Origin: Pseudoselenomonas ruminantium
Lineage (GTDB): Bacteria > Bacillota > Negativicutes > Selenomonadales > Selenomonadaceae
DNA length: 49,896 bases
Assembly: GCA_002373045.1 (NCBI GenBank)
Contig: DFHU01000041.1
Coordinates: 1-49,896 of the forward strand
Reading direction: 5' to 3'
The notes under the pieces are model-generated. The model was not told the DNA's origin and did not search any database. It worked only from the letters and a program-made list of their open reading frames with translations. Positions 40,093 to 49,365 of this stretch are shown one piece after another. Position numbers and translations under genes: made by a program. How positions within the stretch are numbered: the stretch's first letter is position 1; each line of letters starts with the position of its first letter.

Positions 40093-41610
40093 TTATGCCA
40101 TTTTGTATGTTACAGTTTCCTTGAATTCCTCGATAGCTTTGGTAAGCTCTGCTTCGATAGCGTCATCAAGTTTCTTCTGCTCGGCAATCTTCGCGCCGAT
40201 ATCCGGATGCTGTGCGCGCATGAACTTCAGGAAGTCATTGTGGAATTCAACCACACGCTCTACCGGAATATCGGCCAGGAAGCCGCGGACAGCGGTGAAA
40301 ATCACCATAACCTGTTCCTGTACGAGGAGCGGGCTGTACTGTGCCTGTTTCAGCGTTTCAACCATGCGGGCACCGCGGTCGAGCTGTGCCTTGGTGGCCT
40401 TATCGAGGTCGGAAGCGAACTGGGAAAATGCCGCCAGTTCGCGGTACTGCGCGAGATCCAGACGCATGGTACCGGCAACCTGCTTCATAGCCTTAATCTG
40501 TGCCGAGCCGCCTACACGGGATACGGACAGACCCACGTTGATAGCCGGACGGATACCGGAGTAGAATGCATCGGATTCCAGCATAATCTGACCATCGGTG
40601 ATGGAGATAACGTTGGTCGGAATGTACGCGGAAACGTCACCAGCCTGCGTTTCGATAATCGGCAGGGCCGTGATGGAACCGCCGCCCAGTTCGTCACTGA
40701 GTTTTGCGGCACGTTCCAGCAGACGGGAATGCAGATAGAATACATCACCGGGATATGCTTCACGTCCGGGCGGTCTTCTGAGCAGCAGGGACATTGCGCG
40801 GTATGCGGCTGCATGCTTCGTCAAATCGTCGTATACGCAGAGGCAGGCTTTGCCCTGATACATGAAGTGCTCGGCCATGGCAACACCGGCATACGGAGCC
40901 AGATACTGCAACGGCGCACTGTCCGCAGCCGTAGCGGCTACAACGATGGTGTATTTCATCGCACCGGCTTCTTCGAGCGTCTTAACCACGCGGGCAACGG
41001 TGGAAGCCTTCTGACCGATGGCGACATAGACGCAGATACAGTTCTGGTCATGCTGGTTGAGGATGGTATCAACCGCGATAGCCGTTTTACCGATACCACG
41101 GTCACCGATGATGAGTTCGCGCTGGCCGCGGCCGATAGGTACGAGGGCATCGATAGCCTTGAGGCCTGTCTGCAGCGGTTCCTTAACCGGTTTGCGGTCT
41201 GCAATACCCGGTGCGCGGTACTCAACGGGACGGAAAGCGTCTGCCTTGATGTCGCCCTTGCCATCGATAGGACGGCCAATAGCGTCAACAACGCGGCCAA
41301 TCATCGCTTCGCCGACCGGCACCTGCATGATTTTGCCCGTACGCTTAACCTGTGCGCCTTCTTTAATCTTGGTTTCGCCGCCCAGGATAACGGCACCGAC
41401 ATTGTCCTGTTCAAGGTTCAGGACCAAACCAAATATATCATTACCGAAATCCAACAGCTCACCGGCCATGGCTTTTTCAAGACCATGAATATGGGCGATA
41501 CCGTCACCGATTTCGATAACCGTGCCAACCTCATCGACATTCAAGTCTACTTCGTAGTTCTTGATTTGGTCTTTGATGATGGCCGTTATTTCTTCCGGAT
41601 TCATTTTCAT
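40093..41610 (-). CDS. atpA: F-type ATP synthase alpha subunit
   Basis: Non-catalytic nucleotide-binding subunit of F1. 505 residues. The P-loop is ELIIGDRGIGKTAIAVDTI near residue 170, and the arginine-finger region SISDGQ-like motif reads VISITDGQIMLESDAFYSGIRPAINVGLSVSRVGG. A 541-codon open frame on the opposite strand is a shadow of this well-conserved gene. Part of the atp operon, 23 bases after atpH. Confidence 0.98.
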   Translation of the reverse strand: MKMNPEEITAIIKDQIKNYEVDLNVDEVGTVIEIGDGIAHIHGLEKAMAGELLDFGNDIFGLVLNLEQDNVGAVILGGETKIKEGAQVKRTGKIMQVPVGEAMIGRVVDAIGRPIDGKGDIKADAFRPVEYRAPGIADRKPVKEPLQTGLKAIDALVPIGRGQRELIIGDRGIGKTAIAVDTILNQHDQNCICVYVAIGQKASTVARVVKTLEEAGAMKYTIVVAATAADSAPLQYLAPYAGVAMAEHFMYQGKACLCVYDDLTKHAAAYRAMSLLLRRPPGREAYPGDVFYLHSRLLERAAKLSDELGGGSITALPIIETQAGDVSAYIPTNVISITDGQIMLESDAFYSGIRPAINVGLSVSRVGGSAQIKAMKQVAGTMRLDLAQYRELAAFSQFASDLDKATKAQLDRGARMVETLKQAQYSPLLVQEQVMVIFTAVRGFLADIPVERVVEFHNDFLKFMRAQHPDIGAKIAEQKKLDDAIEAELTKAIEEFKETVTYKMA

Positions 41611-41633
41611 AACTTAGCTGTCACCCCAGTTTC

Positions 41634-42176
41634 TCACTTGCTCGTCAGTAATTCTTTTTGCAGCGCCTGGAGGCGTCCGGCCACACTGCCGTCAATACGG
41701 CGGTCACCGATTTTGACCACGACACCGCCCAAAAGGGCTGCGTTTTCGTGGAGGCGGAGTTCCACCTTTTTCCCCGTAACTGCTTCAAGTTTAGCGGCGA
41801 TTCTGTTCTGCTGTGCTTTGGTTGCCGGCTGAGCCGTAGTCACATCGGCAATGACAATGCCGCGTGCGGCATTAGCCATTTCGCGGTACTGTTCGGCAAT
41901 GACAGACAGCAGGGCAAAGCGGCGCTTGTCCACCAAAAGAAGCAGGAAGTGGTAGATGCTCTGGGAAAGTTCTCCCTCATACATCTTTTTTACCAGTTCC
42001 TTTTTGGCCTTGCGCTCCACCTGCGGATTGGCAAAGAAGGAAACGGCTGCCGGAACTTCCTCAAGGTCTTTTTTGACCTGCAGAAGTTCCTTGCCATATT
42101 CTTCCAGTTTTCCTTCTTCCTGCGCCAGTTCAAAAATCGCCCGGGAATATTTATGTGCAAGCTGTAAGTTTAGCAT
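41634..42176 (-). CDS. atpH: F-type ATP synthase delta subunit
   Basis: Peripheral-stalk subunit that joins F1 to the b subunits. 180 residues. N-terminal helical domain (LAHKYSRAIFELAQEEGKLEEYGKELLQVKKDLEEV) and the C-terminal signature region VELRLHENAALLGGVVVKIGDRRIDGSVAGRLQALQKEL are both present. Start overlaps the end of atpF by 7 bases, implying translational coupling. Confidence 0.97.
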   Translation of the reverse strand: MLNLQLAHKYSRAIFELAQEEGKLEEYGKELLQVKKDLEEVPAAVSFFANPQVERKAKKELVKKMYEGELSQSIYHFLLLLVDKRRFALLSVIAEQYREMANAARGIVIADVTTAQPATKAQQNRIAAKLEAVTGKKVELRLHENAALLGGVVVKIGDRRIDGSVAGRLQALQKELLTSK

Positions 42177-42673
42177 GGCAAATCACCAATCTTATCTTTG
42201 TCCAGCTTATCCACAAATTCCGCGATAAGCGCTTCATTATCAGCCGAATCCATATTCTTGGCGATGATTTTGCCGGCAGCAGCCATGGAAAGAGCGACCA
42301 TTTCGGTGCGCAGCTTTTCGACAGCTTTGGCTCTATCGCGCTCAATATCGGCCTGAGCGGATTTTTTCATCTGCTCAATATCGGCTTTTACCTTCTGCTC
42401 CTCTGCCTCGCGGAACTCGGCGGCGCGCTTTTCGGCATTCTTCTGAATTTCTTCAGCTTTAGCGGTAGCGGCAGCCAGTTTCGCCTTGTACTGCGCCAGC
42501 AGCTTGTCTGCTTCTGCCGCATCGGCATCGGCTTTATCAAGGCTTTCCTGAATCTTATCCTGACGGGCTTTGAGCATGTTGACTACGGGTTTATACGCGA
42601 ATGCACGGAGCAAAACTACCAGAATCAGGAAGTTTATGATCTGCGCAATAAACGTCCCATTTAACTCGATCAA
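42170..42673 (-). CDS. atpF: F-type ATP synthase b subunit
   Basis: Peripheral-stalk subunit. 167 residues: one N-terminal membrane helix (IAQIINFLILVVLLRAFAY) and a long alanine- and charge-rich helix (ADADAAEADKLLAQYKAKLAAATAKAEEIQKNAEKRAAEF) that dimerises along F1. A single b gene is present, as expected for non-photosynthetic bacteria. Lies between atpE and atpH. Confidence 0.97.
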   Translation of the reverse strand: MIELNGTFIAQIINFLILVVLLRAFAYKPVVNMLKARQDKIQESLDKADADAAEADKLLAQYKAKLAAATAKAEEIQKNAEKRAAEFREAEEQKVKADIEQMKKSAQADIERDRAKAVEKLRTEMVALSMAAAGKIIAKNMDSADNEALIAEFVDKLDKDKIGDLPC

Positions 42674-42712
42674 TTCCTATGCCCCCTTTTTTATCAACTA
42701 CATCAAAAGAAA

Positions 42713-42964
42713 TTATTTGATGAGCGGGTTTGCATAGAGCATGATGAGGGCAACAACGGTTGCGATGATAGCCATGGACTCGATCAAACCAACGGAGATA
42801 AGGGTGTTGGTAAAGAGCGTGCTCTTTGCTTCCGGCTGACGGGTGATACCTTCGATGAAGCGGCTCGTTACAAGACCATCACCGATACCAGCGCCGATTG
42901 CGGCCAGACCCATCGTAATACCTGCGCCAACGAGAGCAGCGGCTACCATAATTGCGTTTTCCAT
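42713..42964 (-). CDS. atpE: F-type ATP synthase c subunit (ring)
   Basis: Membrane rotor hairpin of 83 residues with two helices joined by the RQPE loop (TRQPEAK). The ion site on helix 2 is E62 followed by S63 (VGLIESMAII). Helix 1 has D29 (GAGIGDGLV) where Na+-driven Ilyobacter-type rings have Gln and H+-driven rings have a small or hydrophobic residue. E62-S63 plus a second carboxylate on helix 1 recalls the two-carboxylate Na+ ring of Fusobacterium nucleatum. Na+ coupling is inference. GGAGGA precedes the ATG. Confidence 0.97.
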   Translation of the reverse strand: MENAIMVAAALVGAGITMGLAAIGAGIGDGLVTSRFIEGITRQPEAKSTLFTNTLISVGLIESMAIIATVVALIMLYANPLIK

Positions 42965-43012
42965 GAAAAAATCCTCCTTAAAACCTTTAACTTCATAAAT
43001 TCCCAGTTCGTC

Positions 43013-43687
43013 TTAACCTTCTTCCTCACTCTTTACTGCGTTGGCAAGATATGCCATGGACAGCATGGTGAAGATGAAGGCCTGAACCCCGCCGATAAAG
43101 ATACTGAACGCCAGCCAGATAACTGACGGTATCGGCATCCAGATTGGCATGAGCTGCAGCAGGATGATGATAAGAATTTCACCTGCCAGAATGTTGCCGA
43201 ATAGACGGAAGGCCAGCGTTATGGGCTTAGCGACTTCCTCTATGGCGTTGATGATGACAAAGACCGGCGTGGGCTGGAAGAAATGAGCGATGTAGTGACC
43301 GCCCTTCATGTAAAGCCCCAAACCGTGCACCATCACGATGACCAAGAGTGCAAGGCCTAAAGTGGTGTTCAAGTCATTTGTCGGCGATGCCATCTTTGGG
43401 ATAAGCCCCAGCCAGTTGGAAACCAGCAGGAACATAAAGAGCGACACGACAAAGGGCGCCAAGAAGCGTCCATTCTTGCCCATGGTCGCATCAATCTGTT
43501 CATGCAGCCAGACCACGATTGCCTCCACCACATTCTGCCAGCCTTGCGGCACCATCTGCAGATTGCGGGTTGCCAGCACTGCGATGAGCAGCACTATCGC
43601 CATCGTAATCCAGGTCATGACCAGAGTTTCCCAATTGAAGGTAAAGCCGGCAAACTGCACTACTTCGCGAACACCGATTTCATGCAT
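43013..43687 (-). CDS. atpB: F-type ATP synthase a subunit
   Basis: Stator channel subunit carrying ions to and from the c ring. 224 residues with five or six membrane helices. The conserved Arg helix is seen in EEVAKPITLAFRLFGNILAGEILIIILLQ, with R in AFRLFGN, and the last helix in SIFIGGVQAFIFTMLSMAYLANAV. I prefer the ATG at 43687, nine bases after AGGAGG, to a TTG three codons upstream. Confidence 0.97.
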   Translation of the reverse strand: MHEIGVREVVQFAGFTFNWETLVMTWITMAIVLLIAVLATRNLQMVPQGWQNVVEAIVVWLHEQIDATMGKNGRFLAPFVVSLFMFLLVSNWLGLIPKMASPTNDLNTTLGLALLVIVMVHGLGLYMKGGHYIAHFFQPTPVFVIINAIEEVAKPITLAFRLFGNILAGEILIIILLQLMPIWMPIPSVIWLAFSIFIGGVQAFIFTMLSMAYLANAVKSEEEG

Positions 43688-43722
43688 ATACCTCAACCTC
43701 CTCCCAGGAATTCCTGAGTTAC

Positions 43723-44094
43723 TTATTTCGCGCTATTCATGCGGATTATGAGAACCATCGCCCAGGCATAGCAGAGGACAAAGCCCAGTGCCACCATGCT
43801 GAACACCTGCGTGGAAATCTGGACGGCTGCGAAGAGTACCATAAATAGTACCAGCAAACGCAGAACCAAGCCCCAAAGCATTTGTCTTTTCGCATTGCCA
43901 GCGGAAGCATCCGCGGCTCTCCACAGACGCATGGACATATTTCCCAAGAATACCAGGCCCGTAATAAAGCCGATGATAAGCGCCCCGATAAGCTCTGTCT
44001 GCCCGTTTGCCACGAGCATACTGCCTACCGTAAAGGTGATAACCCCCAGCCCTATTATAAACCTTTTCATGAAAAACGACAAAATTTCTTTCAT
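43723..44094 (-). CDS. atpI: ATP synthase subunit I
   Basis: Small membrane protein of 123 residues at the head of the operon, thought to help assemble the c ring. Four hydrophobic segments are visible (FIIGLGVITFTVGSMLVANG; LIGALIIGFITGLVFLGNM; LWGLVLRLLVLFMVLFAAV; MVALGFVLCYAWAMVLII). AAGGAGGAAT precedes the ATG at 44094. The gene starts the atp operon; its promoter in 44095-44200 is not clear to me, although TTGAAA and TAATAT elements occur. Confidence 0.9.
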   Translation of the reverse strand: MKEILSFFMKRFIIGLGVITFTVGSMLVANGQTELIGALIIGFITGLVFLGNMSMRLWRAADASAGNAKRQMLWGLVLRLLVLFMVLFAAVQISTQVFSMVALGFVLCYAWAMVLIIRMNSAK

Positions 44095-44326
44095 ATTCCT
44101 CCTTCGGCCAAAACGCCTTTAGTTGAATATTAGGCTATTGCCCATCTTCTTTATTTCAACAAAAAAATATGATATCCTCTTTTTATTTTCGCTTTACGGA
44201 ATTAATTTTCCCAGCCGTATCTTAATAAGACTCCCTTCTTGCAGGAATCCCGCCTCGAAAAGACGAATATAATAGAAATTACAACATGAAAACCATGCTT
44301 GTAAACCAGATGAAGGGATAAATGTT

Positions 44327-46075
44327 ATGGATACATCTTTGCTTGCACGGCATGTGGGCACATCTATTCTGGCCATGCTGGGAGCAATGACTGGCAGTCT
44401 TGCCAACAGTGCTTTGGCCGGGATATTTTTTGACGCAGCAGGACTGGCTGTTATGAGCGTAGTCTTGCCCTTTTATTTTCTGTTCTCCGTGATTGGCTCA
44501 TTGGTTGGTGTTGGCGGCGCTACAGCAGCAGCCTACGCTTTGGGACGGGATGATACAGCCGGAGCAAATAATGCCTTTTCCATATCCGTCTGCCTCTGTA
44601 TGTTCTTCTCCTTGCTGCTGGGCCTTGGTTGTTCACCGTATCTTTCGGATGTGCTATATATATTTGGTGCAACAGAGGAAATTCATGCCGCAGCTTATGA
44701 GTACGCTCTGGTTTATATCTGGGGCGGCTTTGGCACTGCACTTTTTTATCTGCCTTTCAACTTTCTGCGGCTGTCAGGACAGCTGCGTTTGATCATCGGT
44801 TTATTTTTAGGGATGGCGGTGCTAAACATCCTGCTGGATTTGTTTTTTATTCAGGTGGTGAAGCTGGGTATTGCCGGCATCGCCCTGGGGACCGTTATCG
44901 CCTCCATCCTGACCGCTCTGTTGGGAATTTTCGCCCTGCTCAGAGGAGAAGCTGCTTTCCGTTTCGTACGCCAGTGGAACCTCCCCCTTGCTCTGCAGCT
45001 TATGCGGCTTGGCAGCCCGGCAGCCGCCAACAATCTTTTAACATTTTTCCGGCTGATTCTCATGAACCGGCTGATACTTGCCCTGGCTGGCGCGACAGGG
45101 CTGGCGGCGTTTTCCGTGGTTACGGCTCTGGAAAATTTCTCCCTTATCATTCTTTCCGGTCTGGCGCAAGGCACTACTCCTTTTATCAGTGTGCTTACGC
45201 GGGAGCAGGATACGCTTAGTGTGCGGCACATCGAGCGCAATGCTCATATAATCGGTTTTGTGCTCATCGGTCTCATGACGGCCATAATTTCTTTTTTTCC
45301 TACCGAAATTGCAGCGCTGTTCGGACTTGCGGGGATGGAACTAACCGCAGCAGCTGAGGCGGCATATATTTTTGCTTTCAGCCTGCTGCCTTCCGTCTGC
45401 TGTTACCTGATGTTTTTTTACTATCAGGCAGCAGGCTTTACGACCTTAGCCAACGTACTGGTGTTTTCCCGCACCTTTCTCTTTATTTTGCTGCCCGCCT
45501 GGCTGCTGTCGGATAGTTATGGCCTGCCGGGTGTATGGTGGTCATTTACCATTGCCTCTCTCAGTCCGCTTTTCCTGATGCTGACCATCAAGCCTTTTTT
45601 TGCCCGGCGCGGCTATGCGGGCTTTTTATTGCAGGACCTTACGGCTGAACGCACGGGAAAGTATCTTTCCTTTGCCGTCAAGGCAGATACTGCCTCCATC
45701 ATAAGCAAAATGGATGAACTGGAAGATTTCTGTTCCCAAAATTCCTTAACCAGCAAGGAAACCATGCTGGTGCGCATGTCAATGGAGGAAATGCTGCTGA
45801 GTATTAAGGAGCATGCCTGTATGGACAGCAAAGCCGTACTTGAAGGGCGCGTGCTGCTGATGAAAAAATTCAGCAAAAACACCATCATCCTGCGCATACG
45901 CAGCACCGGCAAAATGTTTAATCCCCTCGAATACTACAGGAATCTGCAAAATAAAGACCCACTGGCACTGCAGGACGCTCTTGGCATTGCCATGGTGCTG
46001 CGGTTCGCTGATGAAATCCATTACAAAACAACTTTTGGTATAAATAACCTGATGGTAAAAATACAAAGGAAATAG
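44327..46075 (+). CDS. MATE transporter fused to an RsbW-like ATPase domain
   Basis: 582 residues. Residues 1 to about 440 are a MATE exporter (ILAMLGAMTGSLANSALAGIFFDAAGLAVMSVVLPFYF, then the repeat half SPAAANNLLTFFRLILMNRLILALAG). From about 445 on is a cytosolic GHKL/HATPase_c_2 domain of the anti-sigma-kinase type: MEEMLLSIKEHA (N-box), STGKMFNP (G1-like) and LGIAMVLRFADEIHYKTTFGINNLMV. The N-box Asn is Ser (about 492) and the G1 Asp is also missing, so kinase activity may be impaired. GAAGGGAT precedes the ATG; TATAAT lies at 44268. First gene of a three-gene operon with GNAT and a PP2C phosphatase. The fusion is unusual. Confidence 0.88.
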   Translation: MDTSLLARHVGTSILAMLGAMTGSLANSALAGIFFDAAGLAVMSVVLPFYFLFSVIGSLVGVGGATAAAYALGRDDTAGANNAFSISVCLCMFFSLLLGLGCSPYLSDVLYIFGATEEIHAAAYEYALVYIWGGFGTALFYLPFNFLRLSGQLRLIIGLFLGMAVLNILLDLFFIQVVKLGIAGIALGTVIASILTALLGIFALLRGEAAFRFVRQWNLPLALQLMRLGSPAAANNLLTFFRLILMNRLILALAGATGLAAFSVVTALENFSLIILSGLAQGTTPFISVLTREQDTLSVRHIERNAHIIGFVLIGLMTAIISFFPTEIAALFGLAGMELTAAAEAAYIFAFSLLPSVCCYLMFFYYQAAGFTTLANVLVFSRTFLFILLPAWLLSDSYGLPGVWWSFTIASLSPLFLMLTIKPFFARRGYAGFLLQDLTAERTGKYLSFAVKADTASIISKMDELEDFCSQNSLTSKETMLVRMSMEEMLLSIKEHACMDSKAVLEGRVLLMKKFSKNTIILRIRSTGKMFNPLEYYRNLQNKDPLALQDALGIAMVLRFADEIHYKTTFGINNLMVKIQRK

Positions 46076-46086
46076 GAGATTGCTTT

Positions 46087-47115
46087 ATGAAATACAAAAT
46101 GGCTGAAAGAGACGGCAAGCAGCTGCGGGTGGGGTATCGCGAATTTCGCCCTGCCGATGTTACAGGGCTTATTGCCTGCATTAAGGATGAATATAGCAGC
46201 ACCTATCTAAAGCCGGAGTTTTACGAACCGGATTTTATCCTAAACGGCGTGGCTAAAGGCGAATTTCATTTTCTGGTGGCGGAGGCCGAGGGAAAAATTG
46301 CCGCAGCTCTGGGGCTGAAACTGAATATGCCTCATGAGACCACGTGCGAGTGGATAACCGGGGTGGTATTAAGGGAATACCGCCGTTTTGGCATCATGAA
46401 CACCCTGTTCCAAATGGCCCTAGATAAAATGGCAGCGATGCCGGGCATTTCCGCAGGCTACGGTTTTTCCGTCACCTATCACGATATTTCGCAGCGCGCG
46501 ATGGGGCATCTCGGTTTTGTGCCCTGCGGCTTTATGCCCTCCGTATTGGCCATCCAAAATATTTCCCATTCCTTTGTCCGCGACAAAAATACTAAACACC
46601 ATCACATCATCATTGTCAAATGTCAGGAAAAAGATAATGCAGGAACTATCTATATCCCTGCCGAACATACCAATATAGCCCGACAGGTTTATGACTCACT
46701 GGGCGTAAAGGTAAATACGGAAAGCAGCTTTGTTCCCTTGTCCGGGGAAAGCCATTGTCTGGTGGAAAACGATGCCGGACAGGCCAGCTGTTCTATCTGG
46801 GTGGAGGAAAGCGGCGCGGATCTTGCCGCACGCATCAGCGGTATCGAAGAAAACTATCAAGACCCGCAGCAAACCTTCAATATCATGTTAAATGTCAGTG
46901 ACGAGCGTGCTGTAGCAGCCTATCATGAGCTGCGCCGGCTTGGTTATTTTTTCACCGGCTTCAGGCCGATATCCGGCAAAAATGAGTTCATGCTGCTGCA
47001 TAATCCCGGCCGCATACAGATAGACTTCACCTCGCTTGCCATAGCGGAGGCCGGAGAATATCTGCGTGAATACGTAAATACGTGCTATCTGAACAGGGGA
47101 AATTATCATGGGTAA
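46087..47115 (+). CDS. GNAT-type acetyltransferase, two-domain
   Basis: 342 residues. An N-terminal GNAT domain is visible: VGYREFRPADVTGLIACIKDEYSSTYLKPEFYEPDF, the beta4 segment CEWITGVVLREYRRFGIMNTLFQMAL, which carries the acetyl-CoA-binding motif A, and RAMGHLGFVPCGFM. The second half (from about residue 200) is a less clear domain with VSDERAVAAYHELRRLGYFFTGFRP, resembling a C-terminal GNAT fold. GGAGATT precedes the ATG, 11 bases after the MATE-ATPase stop, and the end overlaps the phosphatase gene by 8 bases. Substrate unknown. The tight operon suggests it works with the partner-switching proteins. Confidence 0.82.
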   Translation: MKYKMAERDGKQLRVGYREFRPADVTGLIACIKDEYSSTYLKPEFYEPDFILNGVAKGEFHFLVAEAEGKIAAALGLKLNMPHETTCEWITGVVLREYRRFGIMNTLFQMALDKMAAMPGISAGYGFSVTYHDISQRAMGHLGFVPCGFMPSVLAIQNISHSFVRDKNTKHHHIIIVKCQEKDNAGTIYIPAEHTNIARQVYDSLGVKVNTESSFVPLSGESHCLVENDAGQASCSIWVEESGADLAARISGIEENYQDPQQTFNIMLNVSDERAVAAYHELRRLGYFFTGFRPISGKNEFMLLHNPGRIQIDFTSLAIAEAGEYLREYVNTCYLNRGNYHG

Positions 47116-49285
47116 TATGGGCATCAAAAAACAAACGCTTTTTCTGCTGCTGTTATTTTGTCTGGGGACACTGTTGCTGGTGGGGGGCATTTTTCTCTAC
47201 GGCATGAATAATATCCGTTCCCATGCCGTGCAGATAGGCCAGAGCATCGGCCAGTCTGCCGCCGACAACAGCAGTGCCATTCTGCGCGAGGATCTAAAGG
47301 GCGATCTCCGGCGCATGCTGACTAACCGCGGCAAACAGATAGAGTTGATATTTGCAAATCTAAGCCAAAATGTAACCATGCTGTCACGGGAAATGACAAA
47401 AATCAAGCAGGCTCCACAGGACTACCACCTGCGCGAAGTTGCCGAACCACGCCGTGAACTGGCTGGGCAGCTTTCGGCGCAGCTGCAGTATGCTCCCACG
47501 GTCTCCAAAGGCAGTGCTGCTCTGCAGCGGGAAATTGGCCTTACCGCAAATTTACAGGACTGGCTGTTTCAGATAAACTCCAGTCAGGACACCGTGGCTG
47601 CCGTCTATGTCGCTTCGGCCACCGGTTTTTGCATCACCGTAGATGACCGTTCAGACAAAAAATTTAAGAACGGCGAGACTGAGCCTTTCACCATTGACTT
47701 TCGAACACGCCCCTGGTACCATGACGCCACCACACAGAAAAAGCTGATTTTTTCCAATGTGTTCCATGACTTATACAGCGGTAATTTAGGCATAACCTGT
47801 GCCGCCCCATACTATGACCAGGCCGGGGAAGTTGCCGGGGTTGTGGGTGCCGGTATGTTTTTGACTCAGGTAAGCGAGGTCATTGAAGGCACCCGTCTGG
47901 GTGAAACAGGCTACGGCTTTTTGATGGATACTCAGGGACATATTATCTTCTCCGCCAAAGACAGCGGTGTTTTGCAGGCCACTGGACCGGAAGGAAAAAG
48001 CCTGCTTGATTCTGAAGATGAAGCACTGGCCCAGATAGCCCAACAGATGACGGCCAAAGAAACAGGCATCAGTGAAGTCGTAATTGACGGCACTCCCTGC
48101 TATCTGGCTTACACACCGATAACGGAAATGAATGCCAGCTATGGCATTGTTATGGAAGCTGCCGAGGTTGACAGTCCAGTTCAGGCCAATGCCGAGATAA
48201 TTGAGCAGACTACCGCCGACTTTATCGGGATACTGAACCAGTCCATCCAACGCACACTGCTGGCGGTACTGGTTCTGGCAGGATTATTCCTGCTGGCAGT
48301 TCCCTTTATCAGTAACCGGGTAGCTGAACGCTTCGTCAGTCCCATTCACGAACTGGCTGATGGTGTGCGGGAAATCGCCAGCGGCAATCTGGAAAAGAAA
48401 CTTTCCATCAATACCGGCAACGAAATCGAACATCTGGCAGTCTGCTTCAATGCCATGACCGATGAATTACAGAGTCAAATGAAGAATCTGGCACAGGTCA
48501 CGGCTGATAAGGAGCGCATTTCCACAGAGCTTAGCGTGGCGACCAATATACAGGAAAGTATGCTTCCCCGTATTTTCCCACCTTTCCCGGAAAAAAAGGA
48601 ATTCGATATTTATGCGAATATGCACCCGGCCAAAGAGGTCGGCGGCGATTTTTACGATTTTTATATGGTGGATGAAAATCACGTCATGATCACCATTGCC
48701 GATGTGTCCGGCAAAGGGGTGCCGGCGGCGCTCTTTATGGTGATTGCCAAAACCATCCTCAAAAACTTCGCCCTCACCATGAGTGGCAGCAATGATTTGG
48801 CACCACTGGTATCCTGCACCAATGACCAGCTCTGCCAGAATAACGATGCCATGATGTTTGTCACGGCCTTTGTGGGACTGCTGAATATCAAGACAGGACA
48901 TTTTACCTATGTCAATGCAGGACATAACCCGCCGCTTGTATACCGGTCAAAGGAAAATAAATTCTCCTATATGAATGTGAAACGCAATTTCGTTCTGGGC
49001 GGAATGGATGAACTTAACTTTGTCGGTCAGGACTTGACACTGGAACCAGGTGATAAACTATTCCTCTATACCGACGGCGTAACCGAAGCTTTGAACGAGG
49101 CAGAAGAACTTTATGGCGAAGAACGCCTGCTGCAGACCTTGAACGCACCAGAGACAAACAGCTTGAATTTGCAGGAACTTTTGGCTGCGGTGCAAAAATC
49201 TTTGTCCAGCCACGTTGGCACAGCCGCCCAATCCGATGACATTACCATGCTGGCCTTGTCCTACTACGGCGATAAGCCTCAATGA
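47108..49285 (+). CDS. Membrane sensor SpoIIE/PP2C-type serine phosphatase (Cache-HAMP-PP2C)
   Basis: 725 residues. A membrane helix near residues 10-32 (LFLLLLFCLGTLLLVGGIFLYG) is followed by an extracellular double-Cache ligand domain (VYVASATGFCITVDDRS; FRTRPWYHDATTQKKLIFSNVF; GVVGAGMFLTQVSEVI). A second helix (LLAVLVLAGLFLLAVPFI, about 380-400) leads to HAMP (SPIHELADGVREIASGNLEKKL). The PP2C part has GGDFYDFY, IADVSGKGVPAALFM, NAGHNPPLVYR, YTDGVTEALNEAEELYG and DDITMLAL, so the metal-binding Asp residues are intact. It should dephosphorylate a STAS-domain antagonist, but no STAS gene is present here. Overlaps the GNAT gene by 8 bases. Confidence 0.92.
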   Translation: MGNMGIKKQTLFLLLLFCLGTLLLVGGIFLYGMNNIRSHAVQIGQSIGQSAADNSSAILREDLKGDLRRMLTNRGKQIELIFANLSQNVTMLSREMTKIKQAPQDYHLREVAEPRRELAGQLSAQLQYAPTVSKGSAALQREIGLTANLQDWLFQINSSQDTVAAVYVASATGFCITVDDRSDKKFKNGETEPFTIDFRTRPWYHDATTQKKLIFSNVFHDLYSGNLGITCAAPYYDQAGEVAGVVGAGMFLTQVSEVIEGTRLGETGYGFLMDTQGHIIFSAKDSGVLQATGPEGKSLLDSEDEALAQIAQQMTAKETGISEVVIDGTPCYLAYTPITEMNASYGIVMEAAEVDSPVQANAEIIEQTTADFIGILNQSIQRTLLAVLVLAGLFLLAVPFISNRVAERFVSPIHELADGVREIASGNLEKKLSINTGNEIEHLAVCFNAMTDELQSQMKNLAQVTADKERISTELSVATNIQESMLPRIFPPFPEKKEFDIYANMHPAKEVGGDFYDFYMVDENHVMITIADVSGKGVPAALFMVIAKTILKNFALTMSGSNDLAPLVSCTNDQLCQNNDAMMFVTAFVGLLNIKTGHFTYVNAGHNPPLVYRSKENKFSYMNVKRNFVLGGMDELNFVGQDLTLEPGDKLFLYTDGVTEALNEAEELYGEERLLQTLNAPETNSLNLQELLAAVQKSLSSHVGTAAQSDDITMLALSYYGDKPQ

Positions 49286-49301
49286 TTAAAATACATACGT
49301 C

Positions 49302-49335
49302 AAAAGGCTCTCCCCCAACGGGGAGAGCCTTTTGA
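49302..49335. terminator. Bidirectional terminator
   Basis: AAAAGGCTCTCCCC (49302-49315) pairs with GGGGAGAGCCTTTT (49320-49333). It ends both the phosphatase operon and the convergent hsp20 gene. Confidence 0.9.
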
Positions 49336-49365
49336 CTATCCTGTTTATGGACAACTTAATAACGA

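Noticed and set aside
40207..41832. 541-codon open frame on the plus strand opposite atpA/atpH
   Set aside because: It is the complement of highly conserved ATP synthase genes, has no ribosome site and its predicted protein shows no domain.
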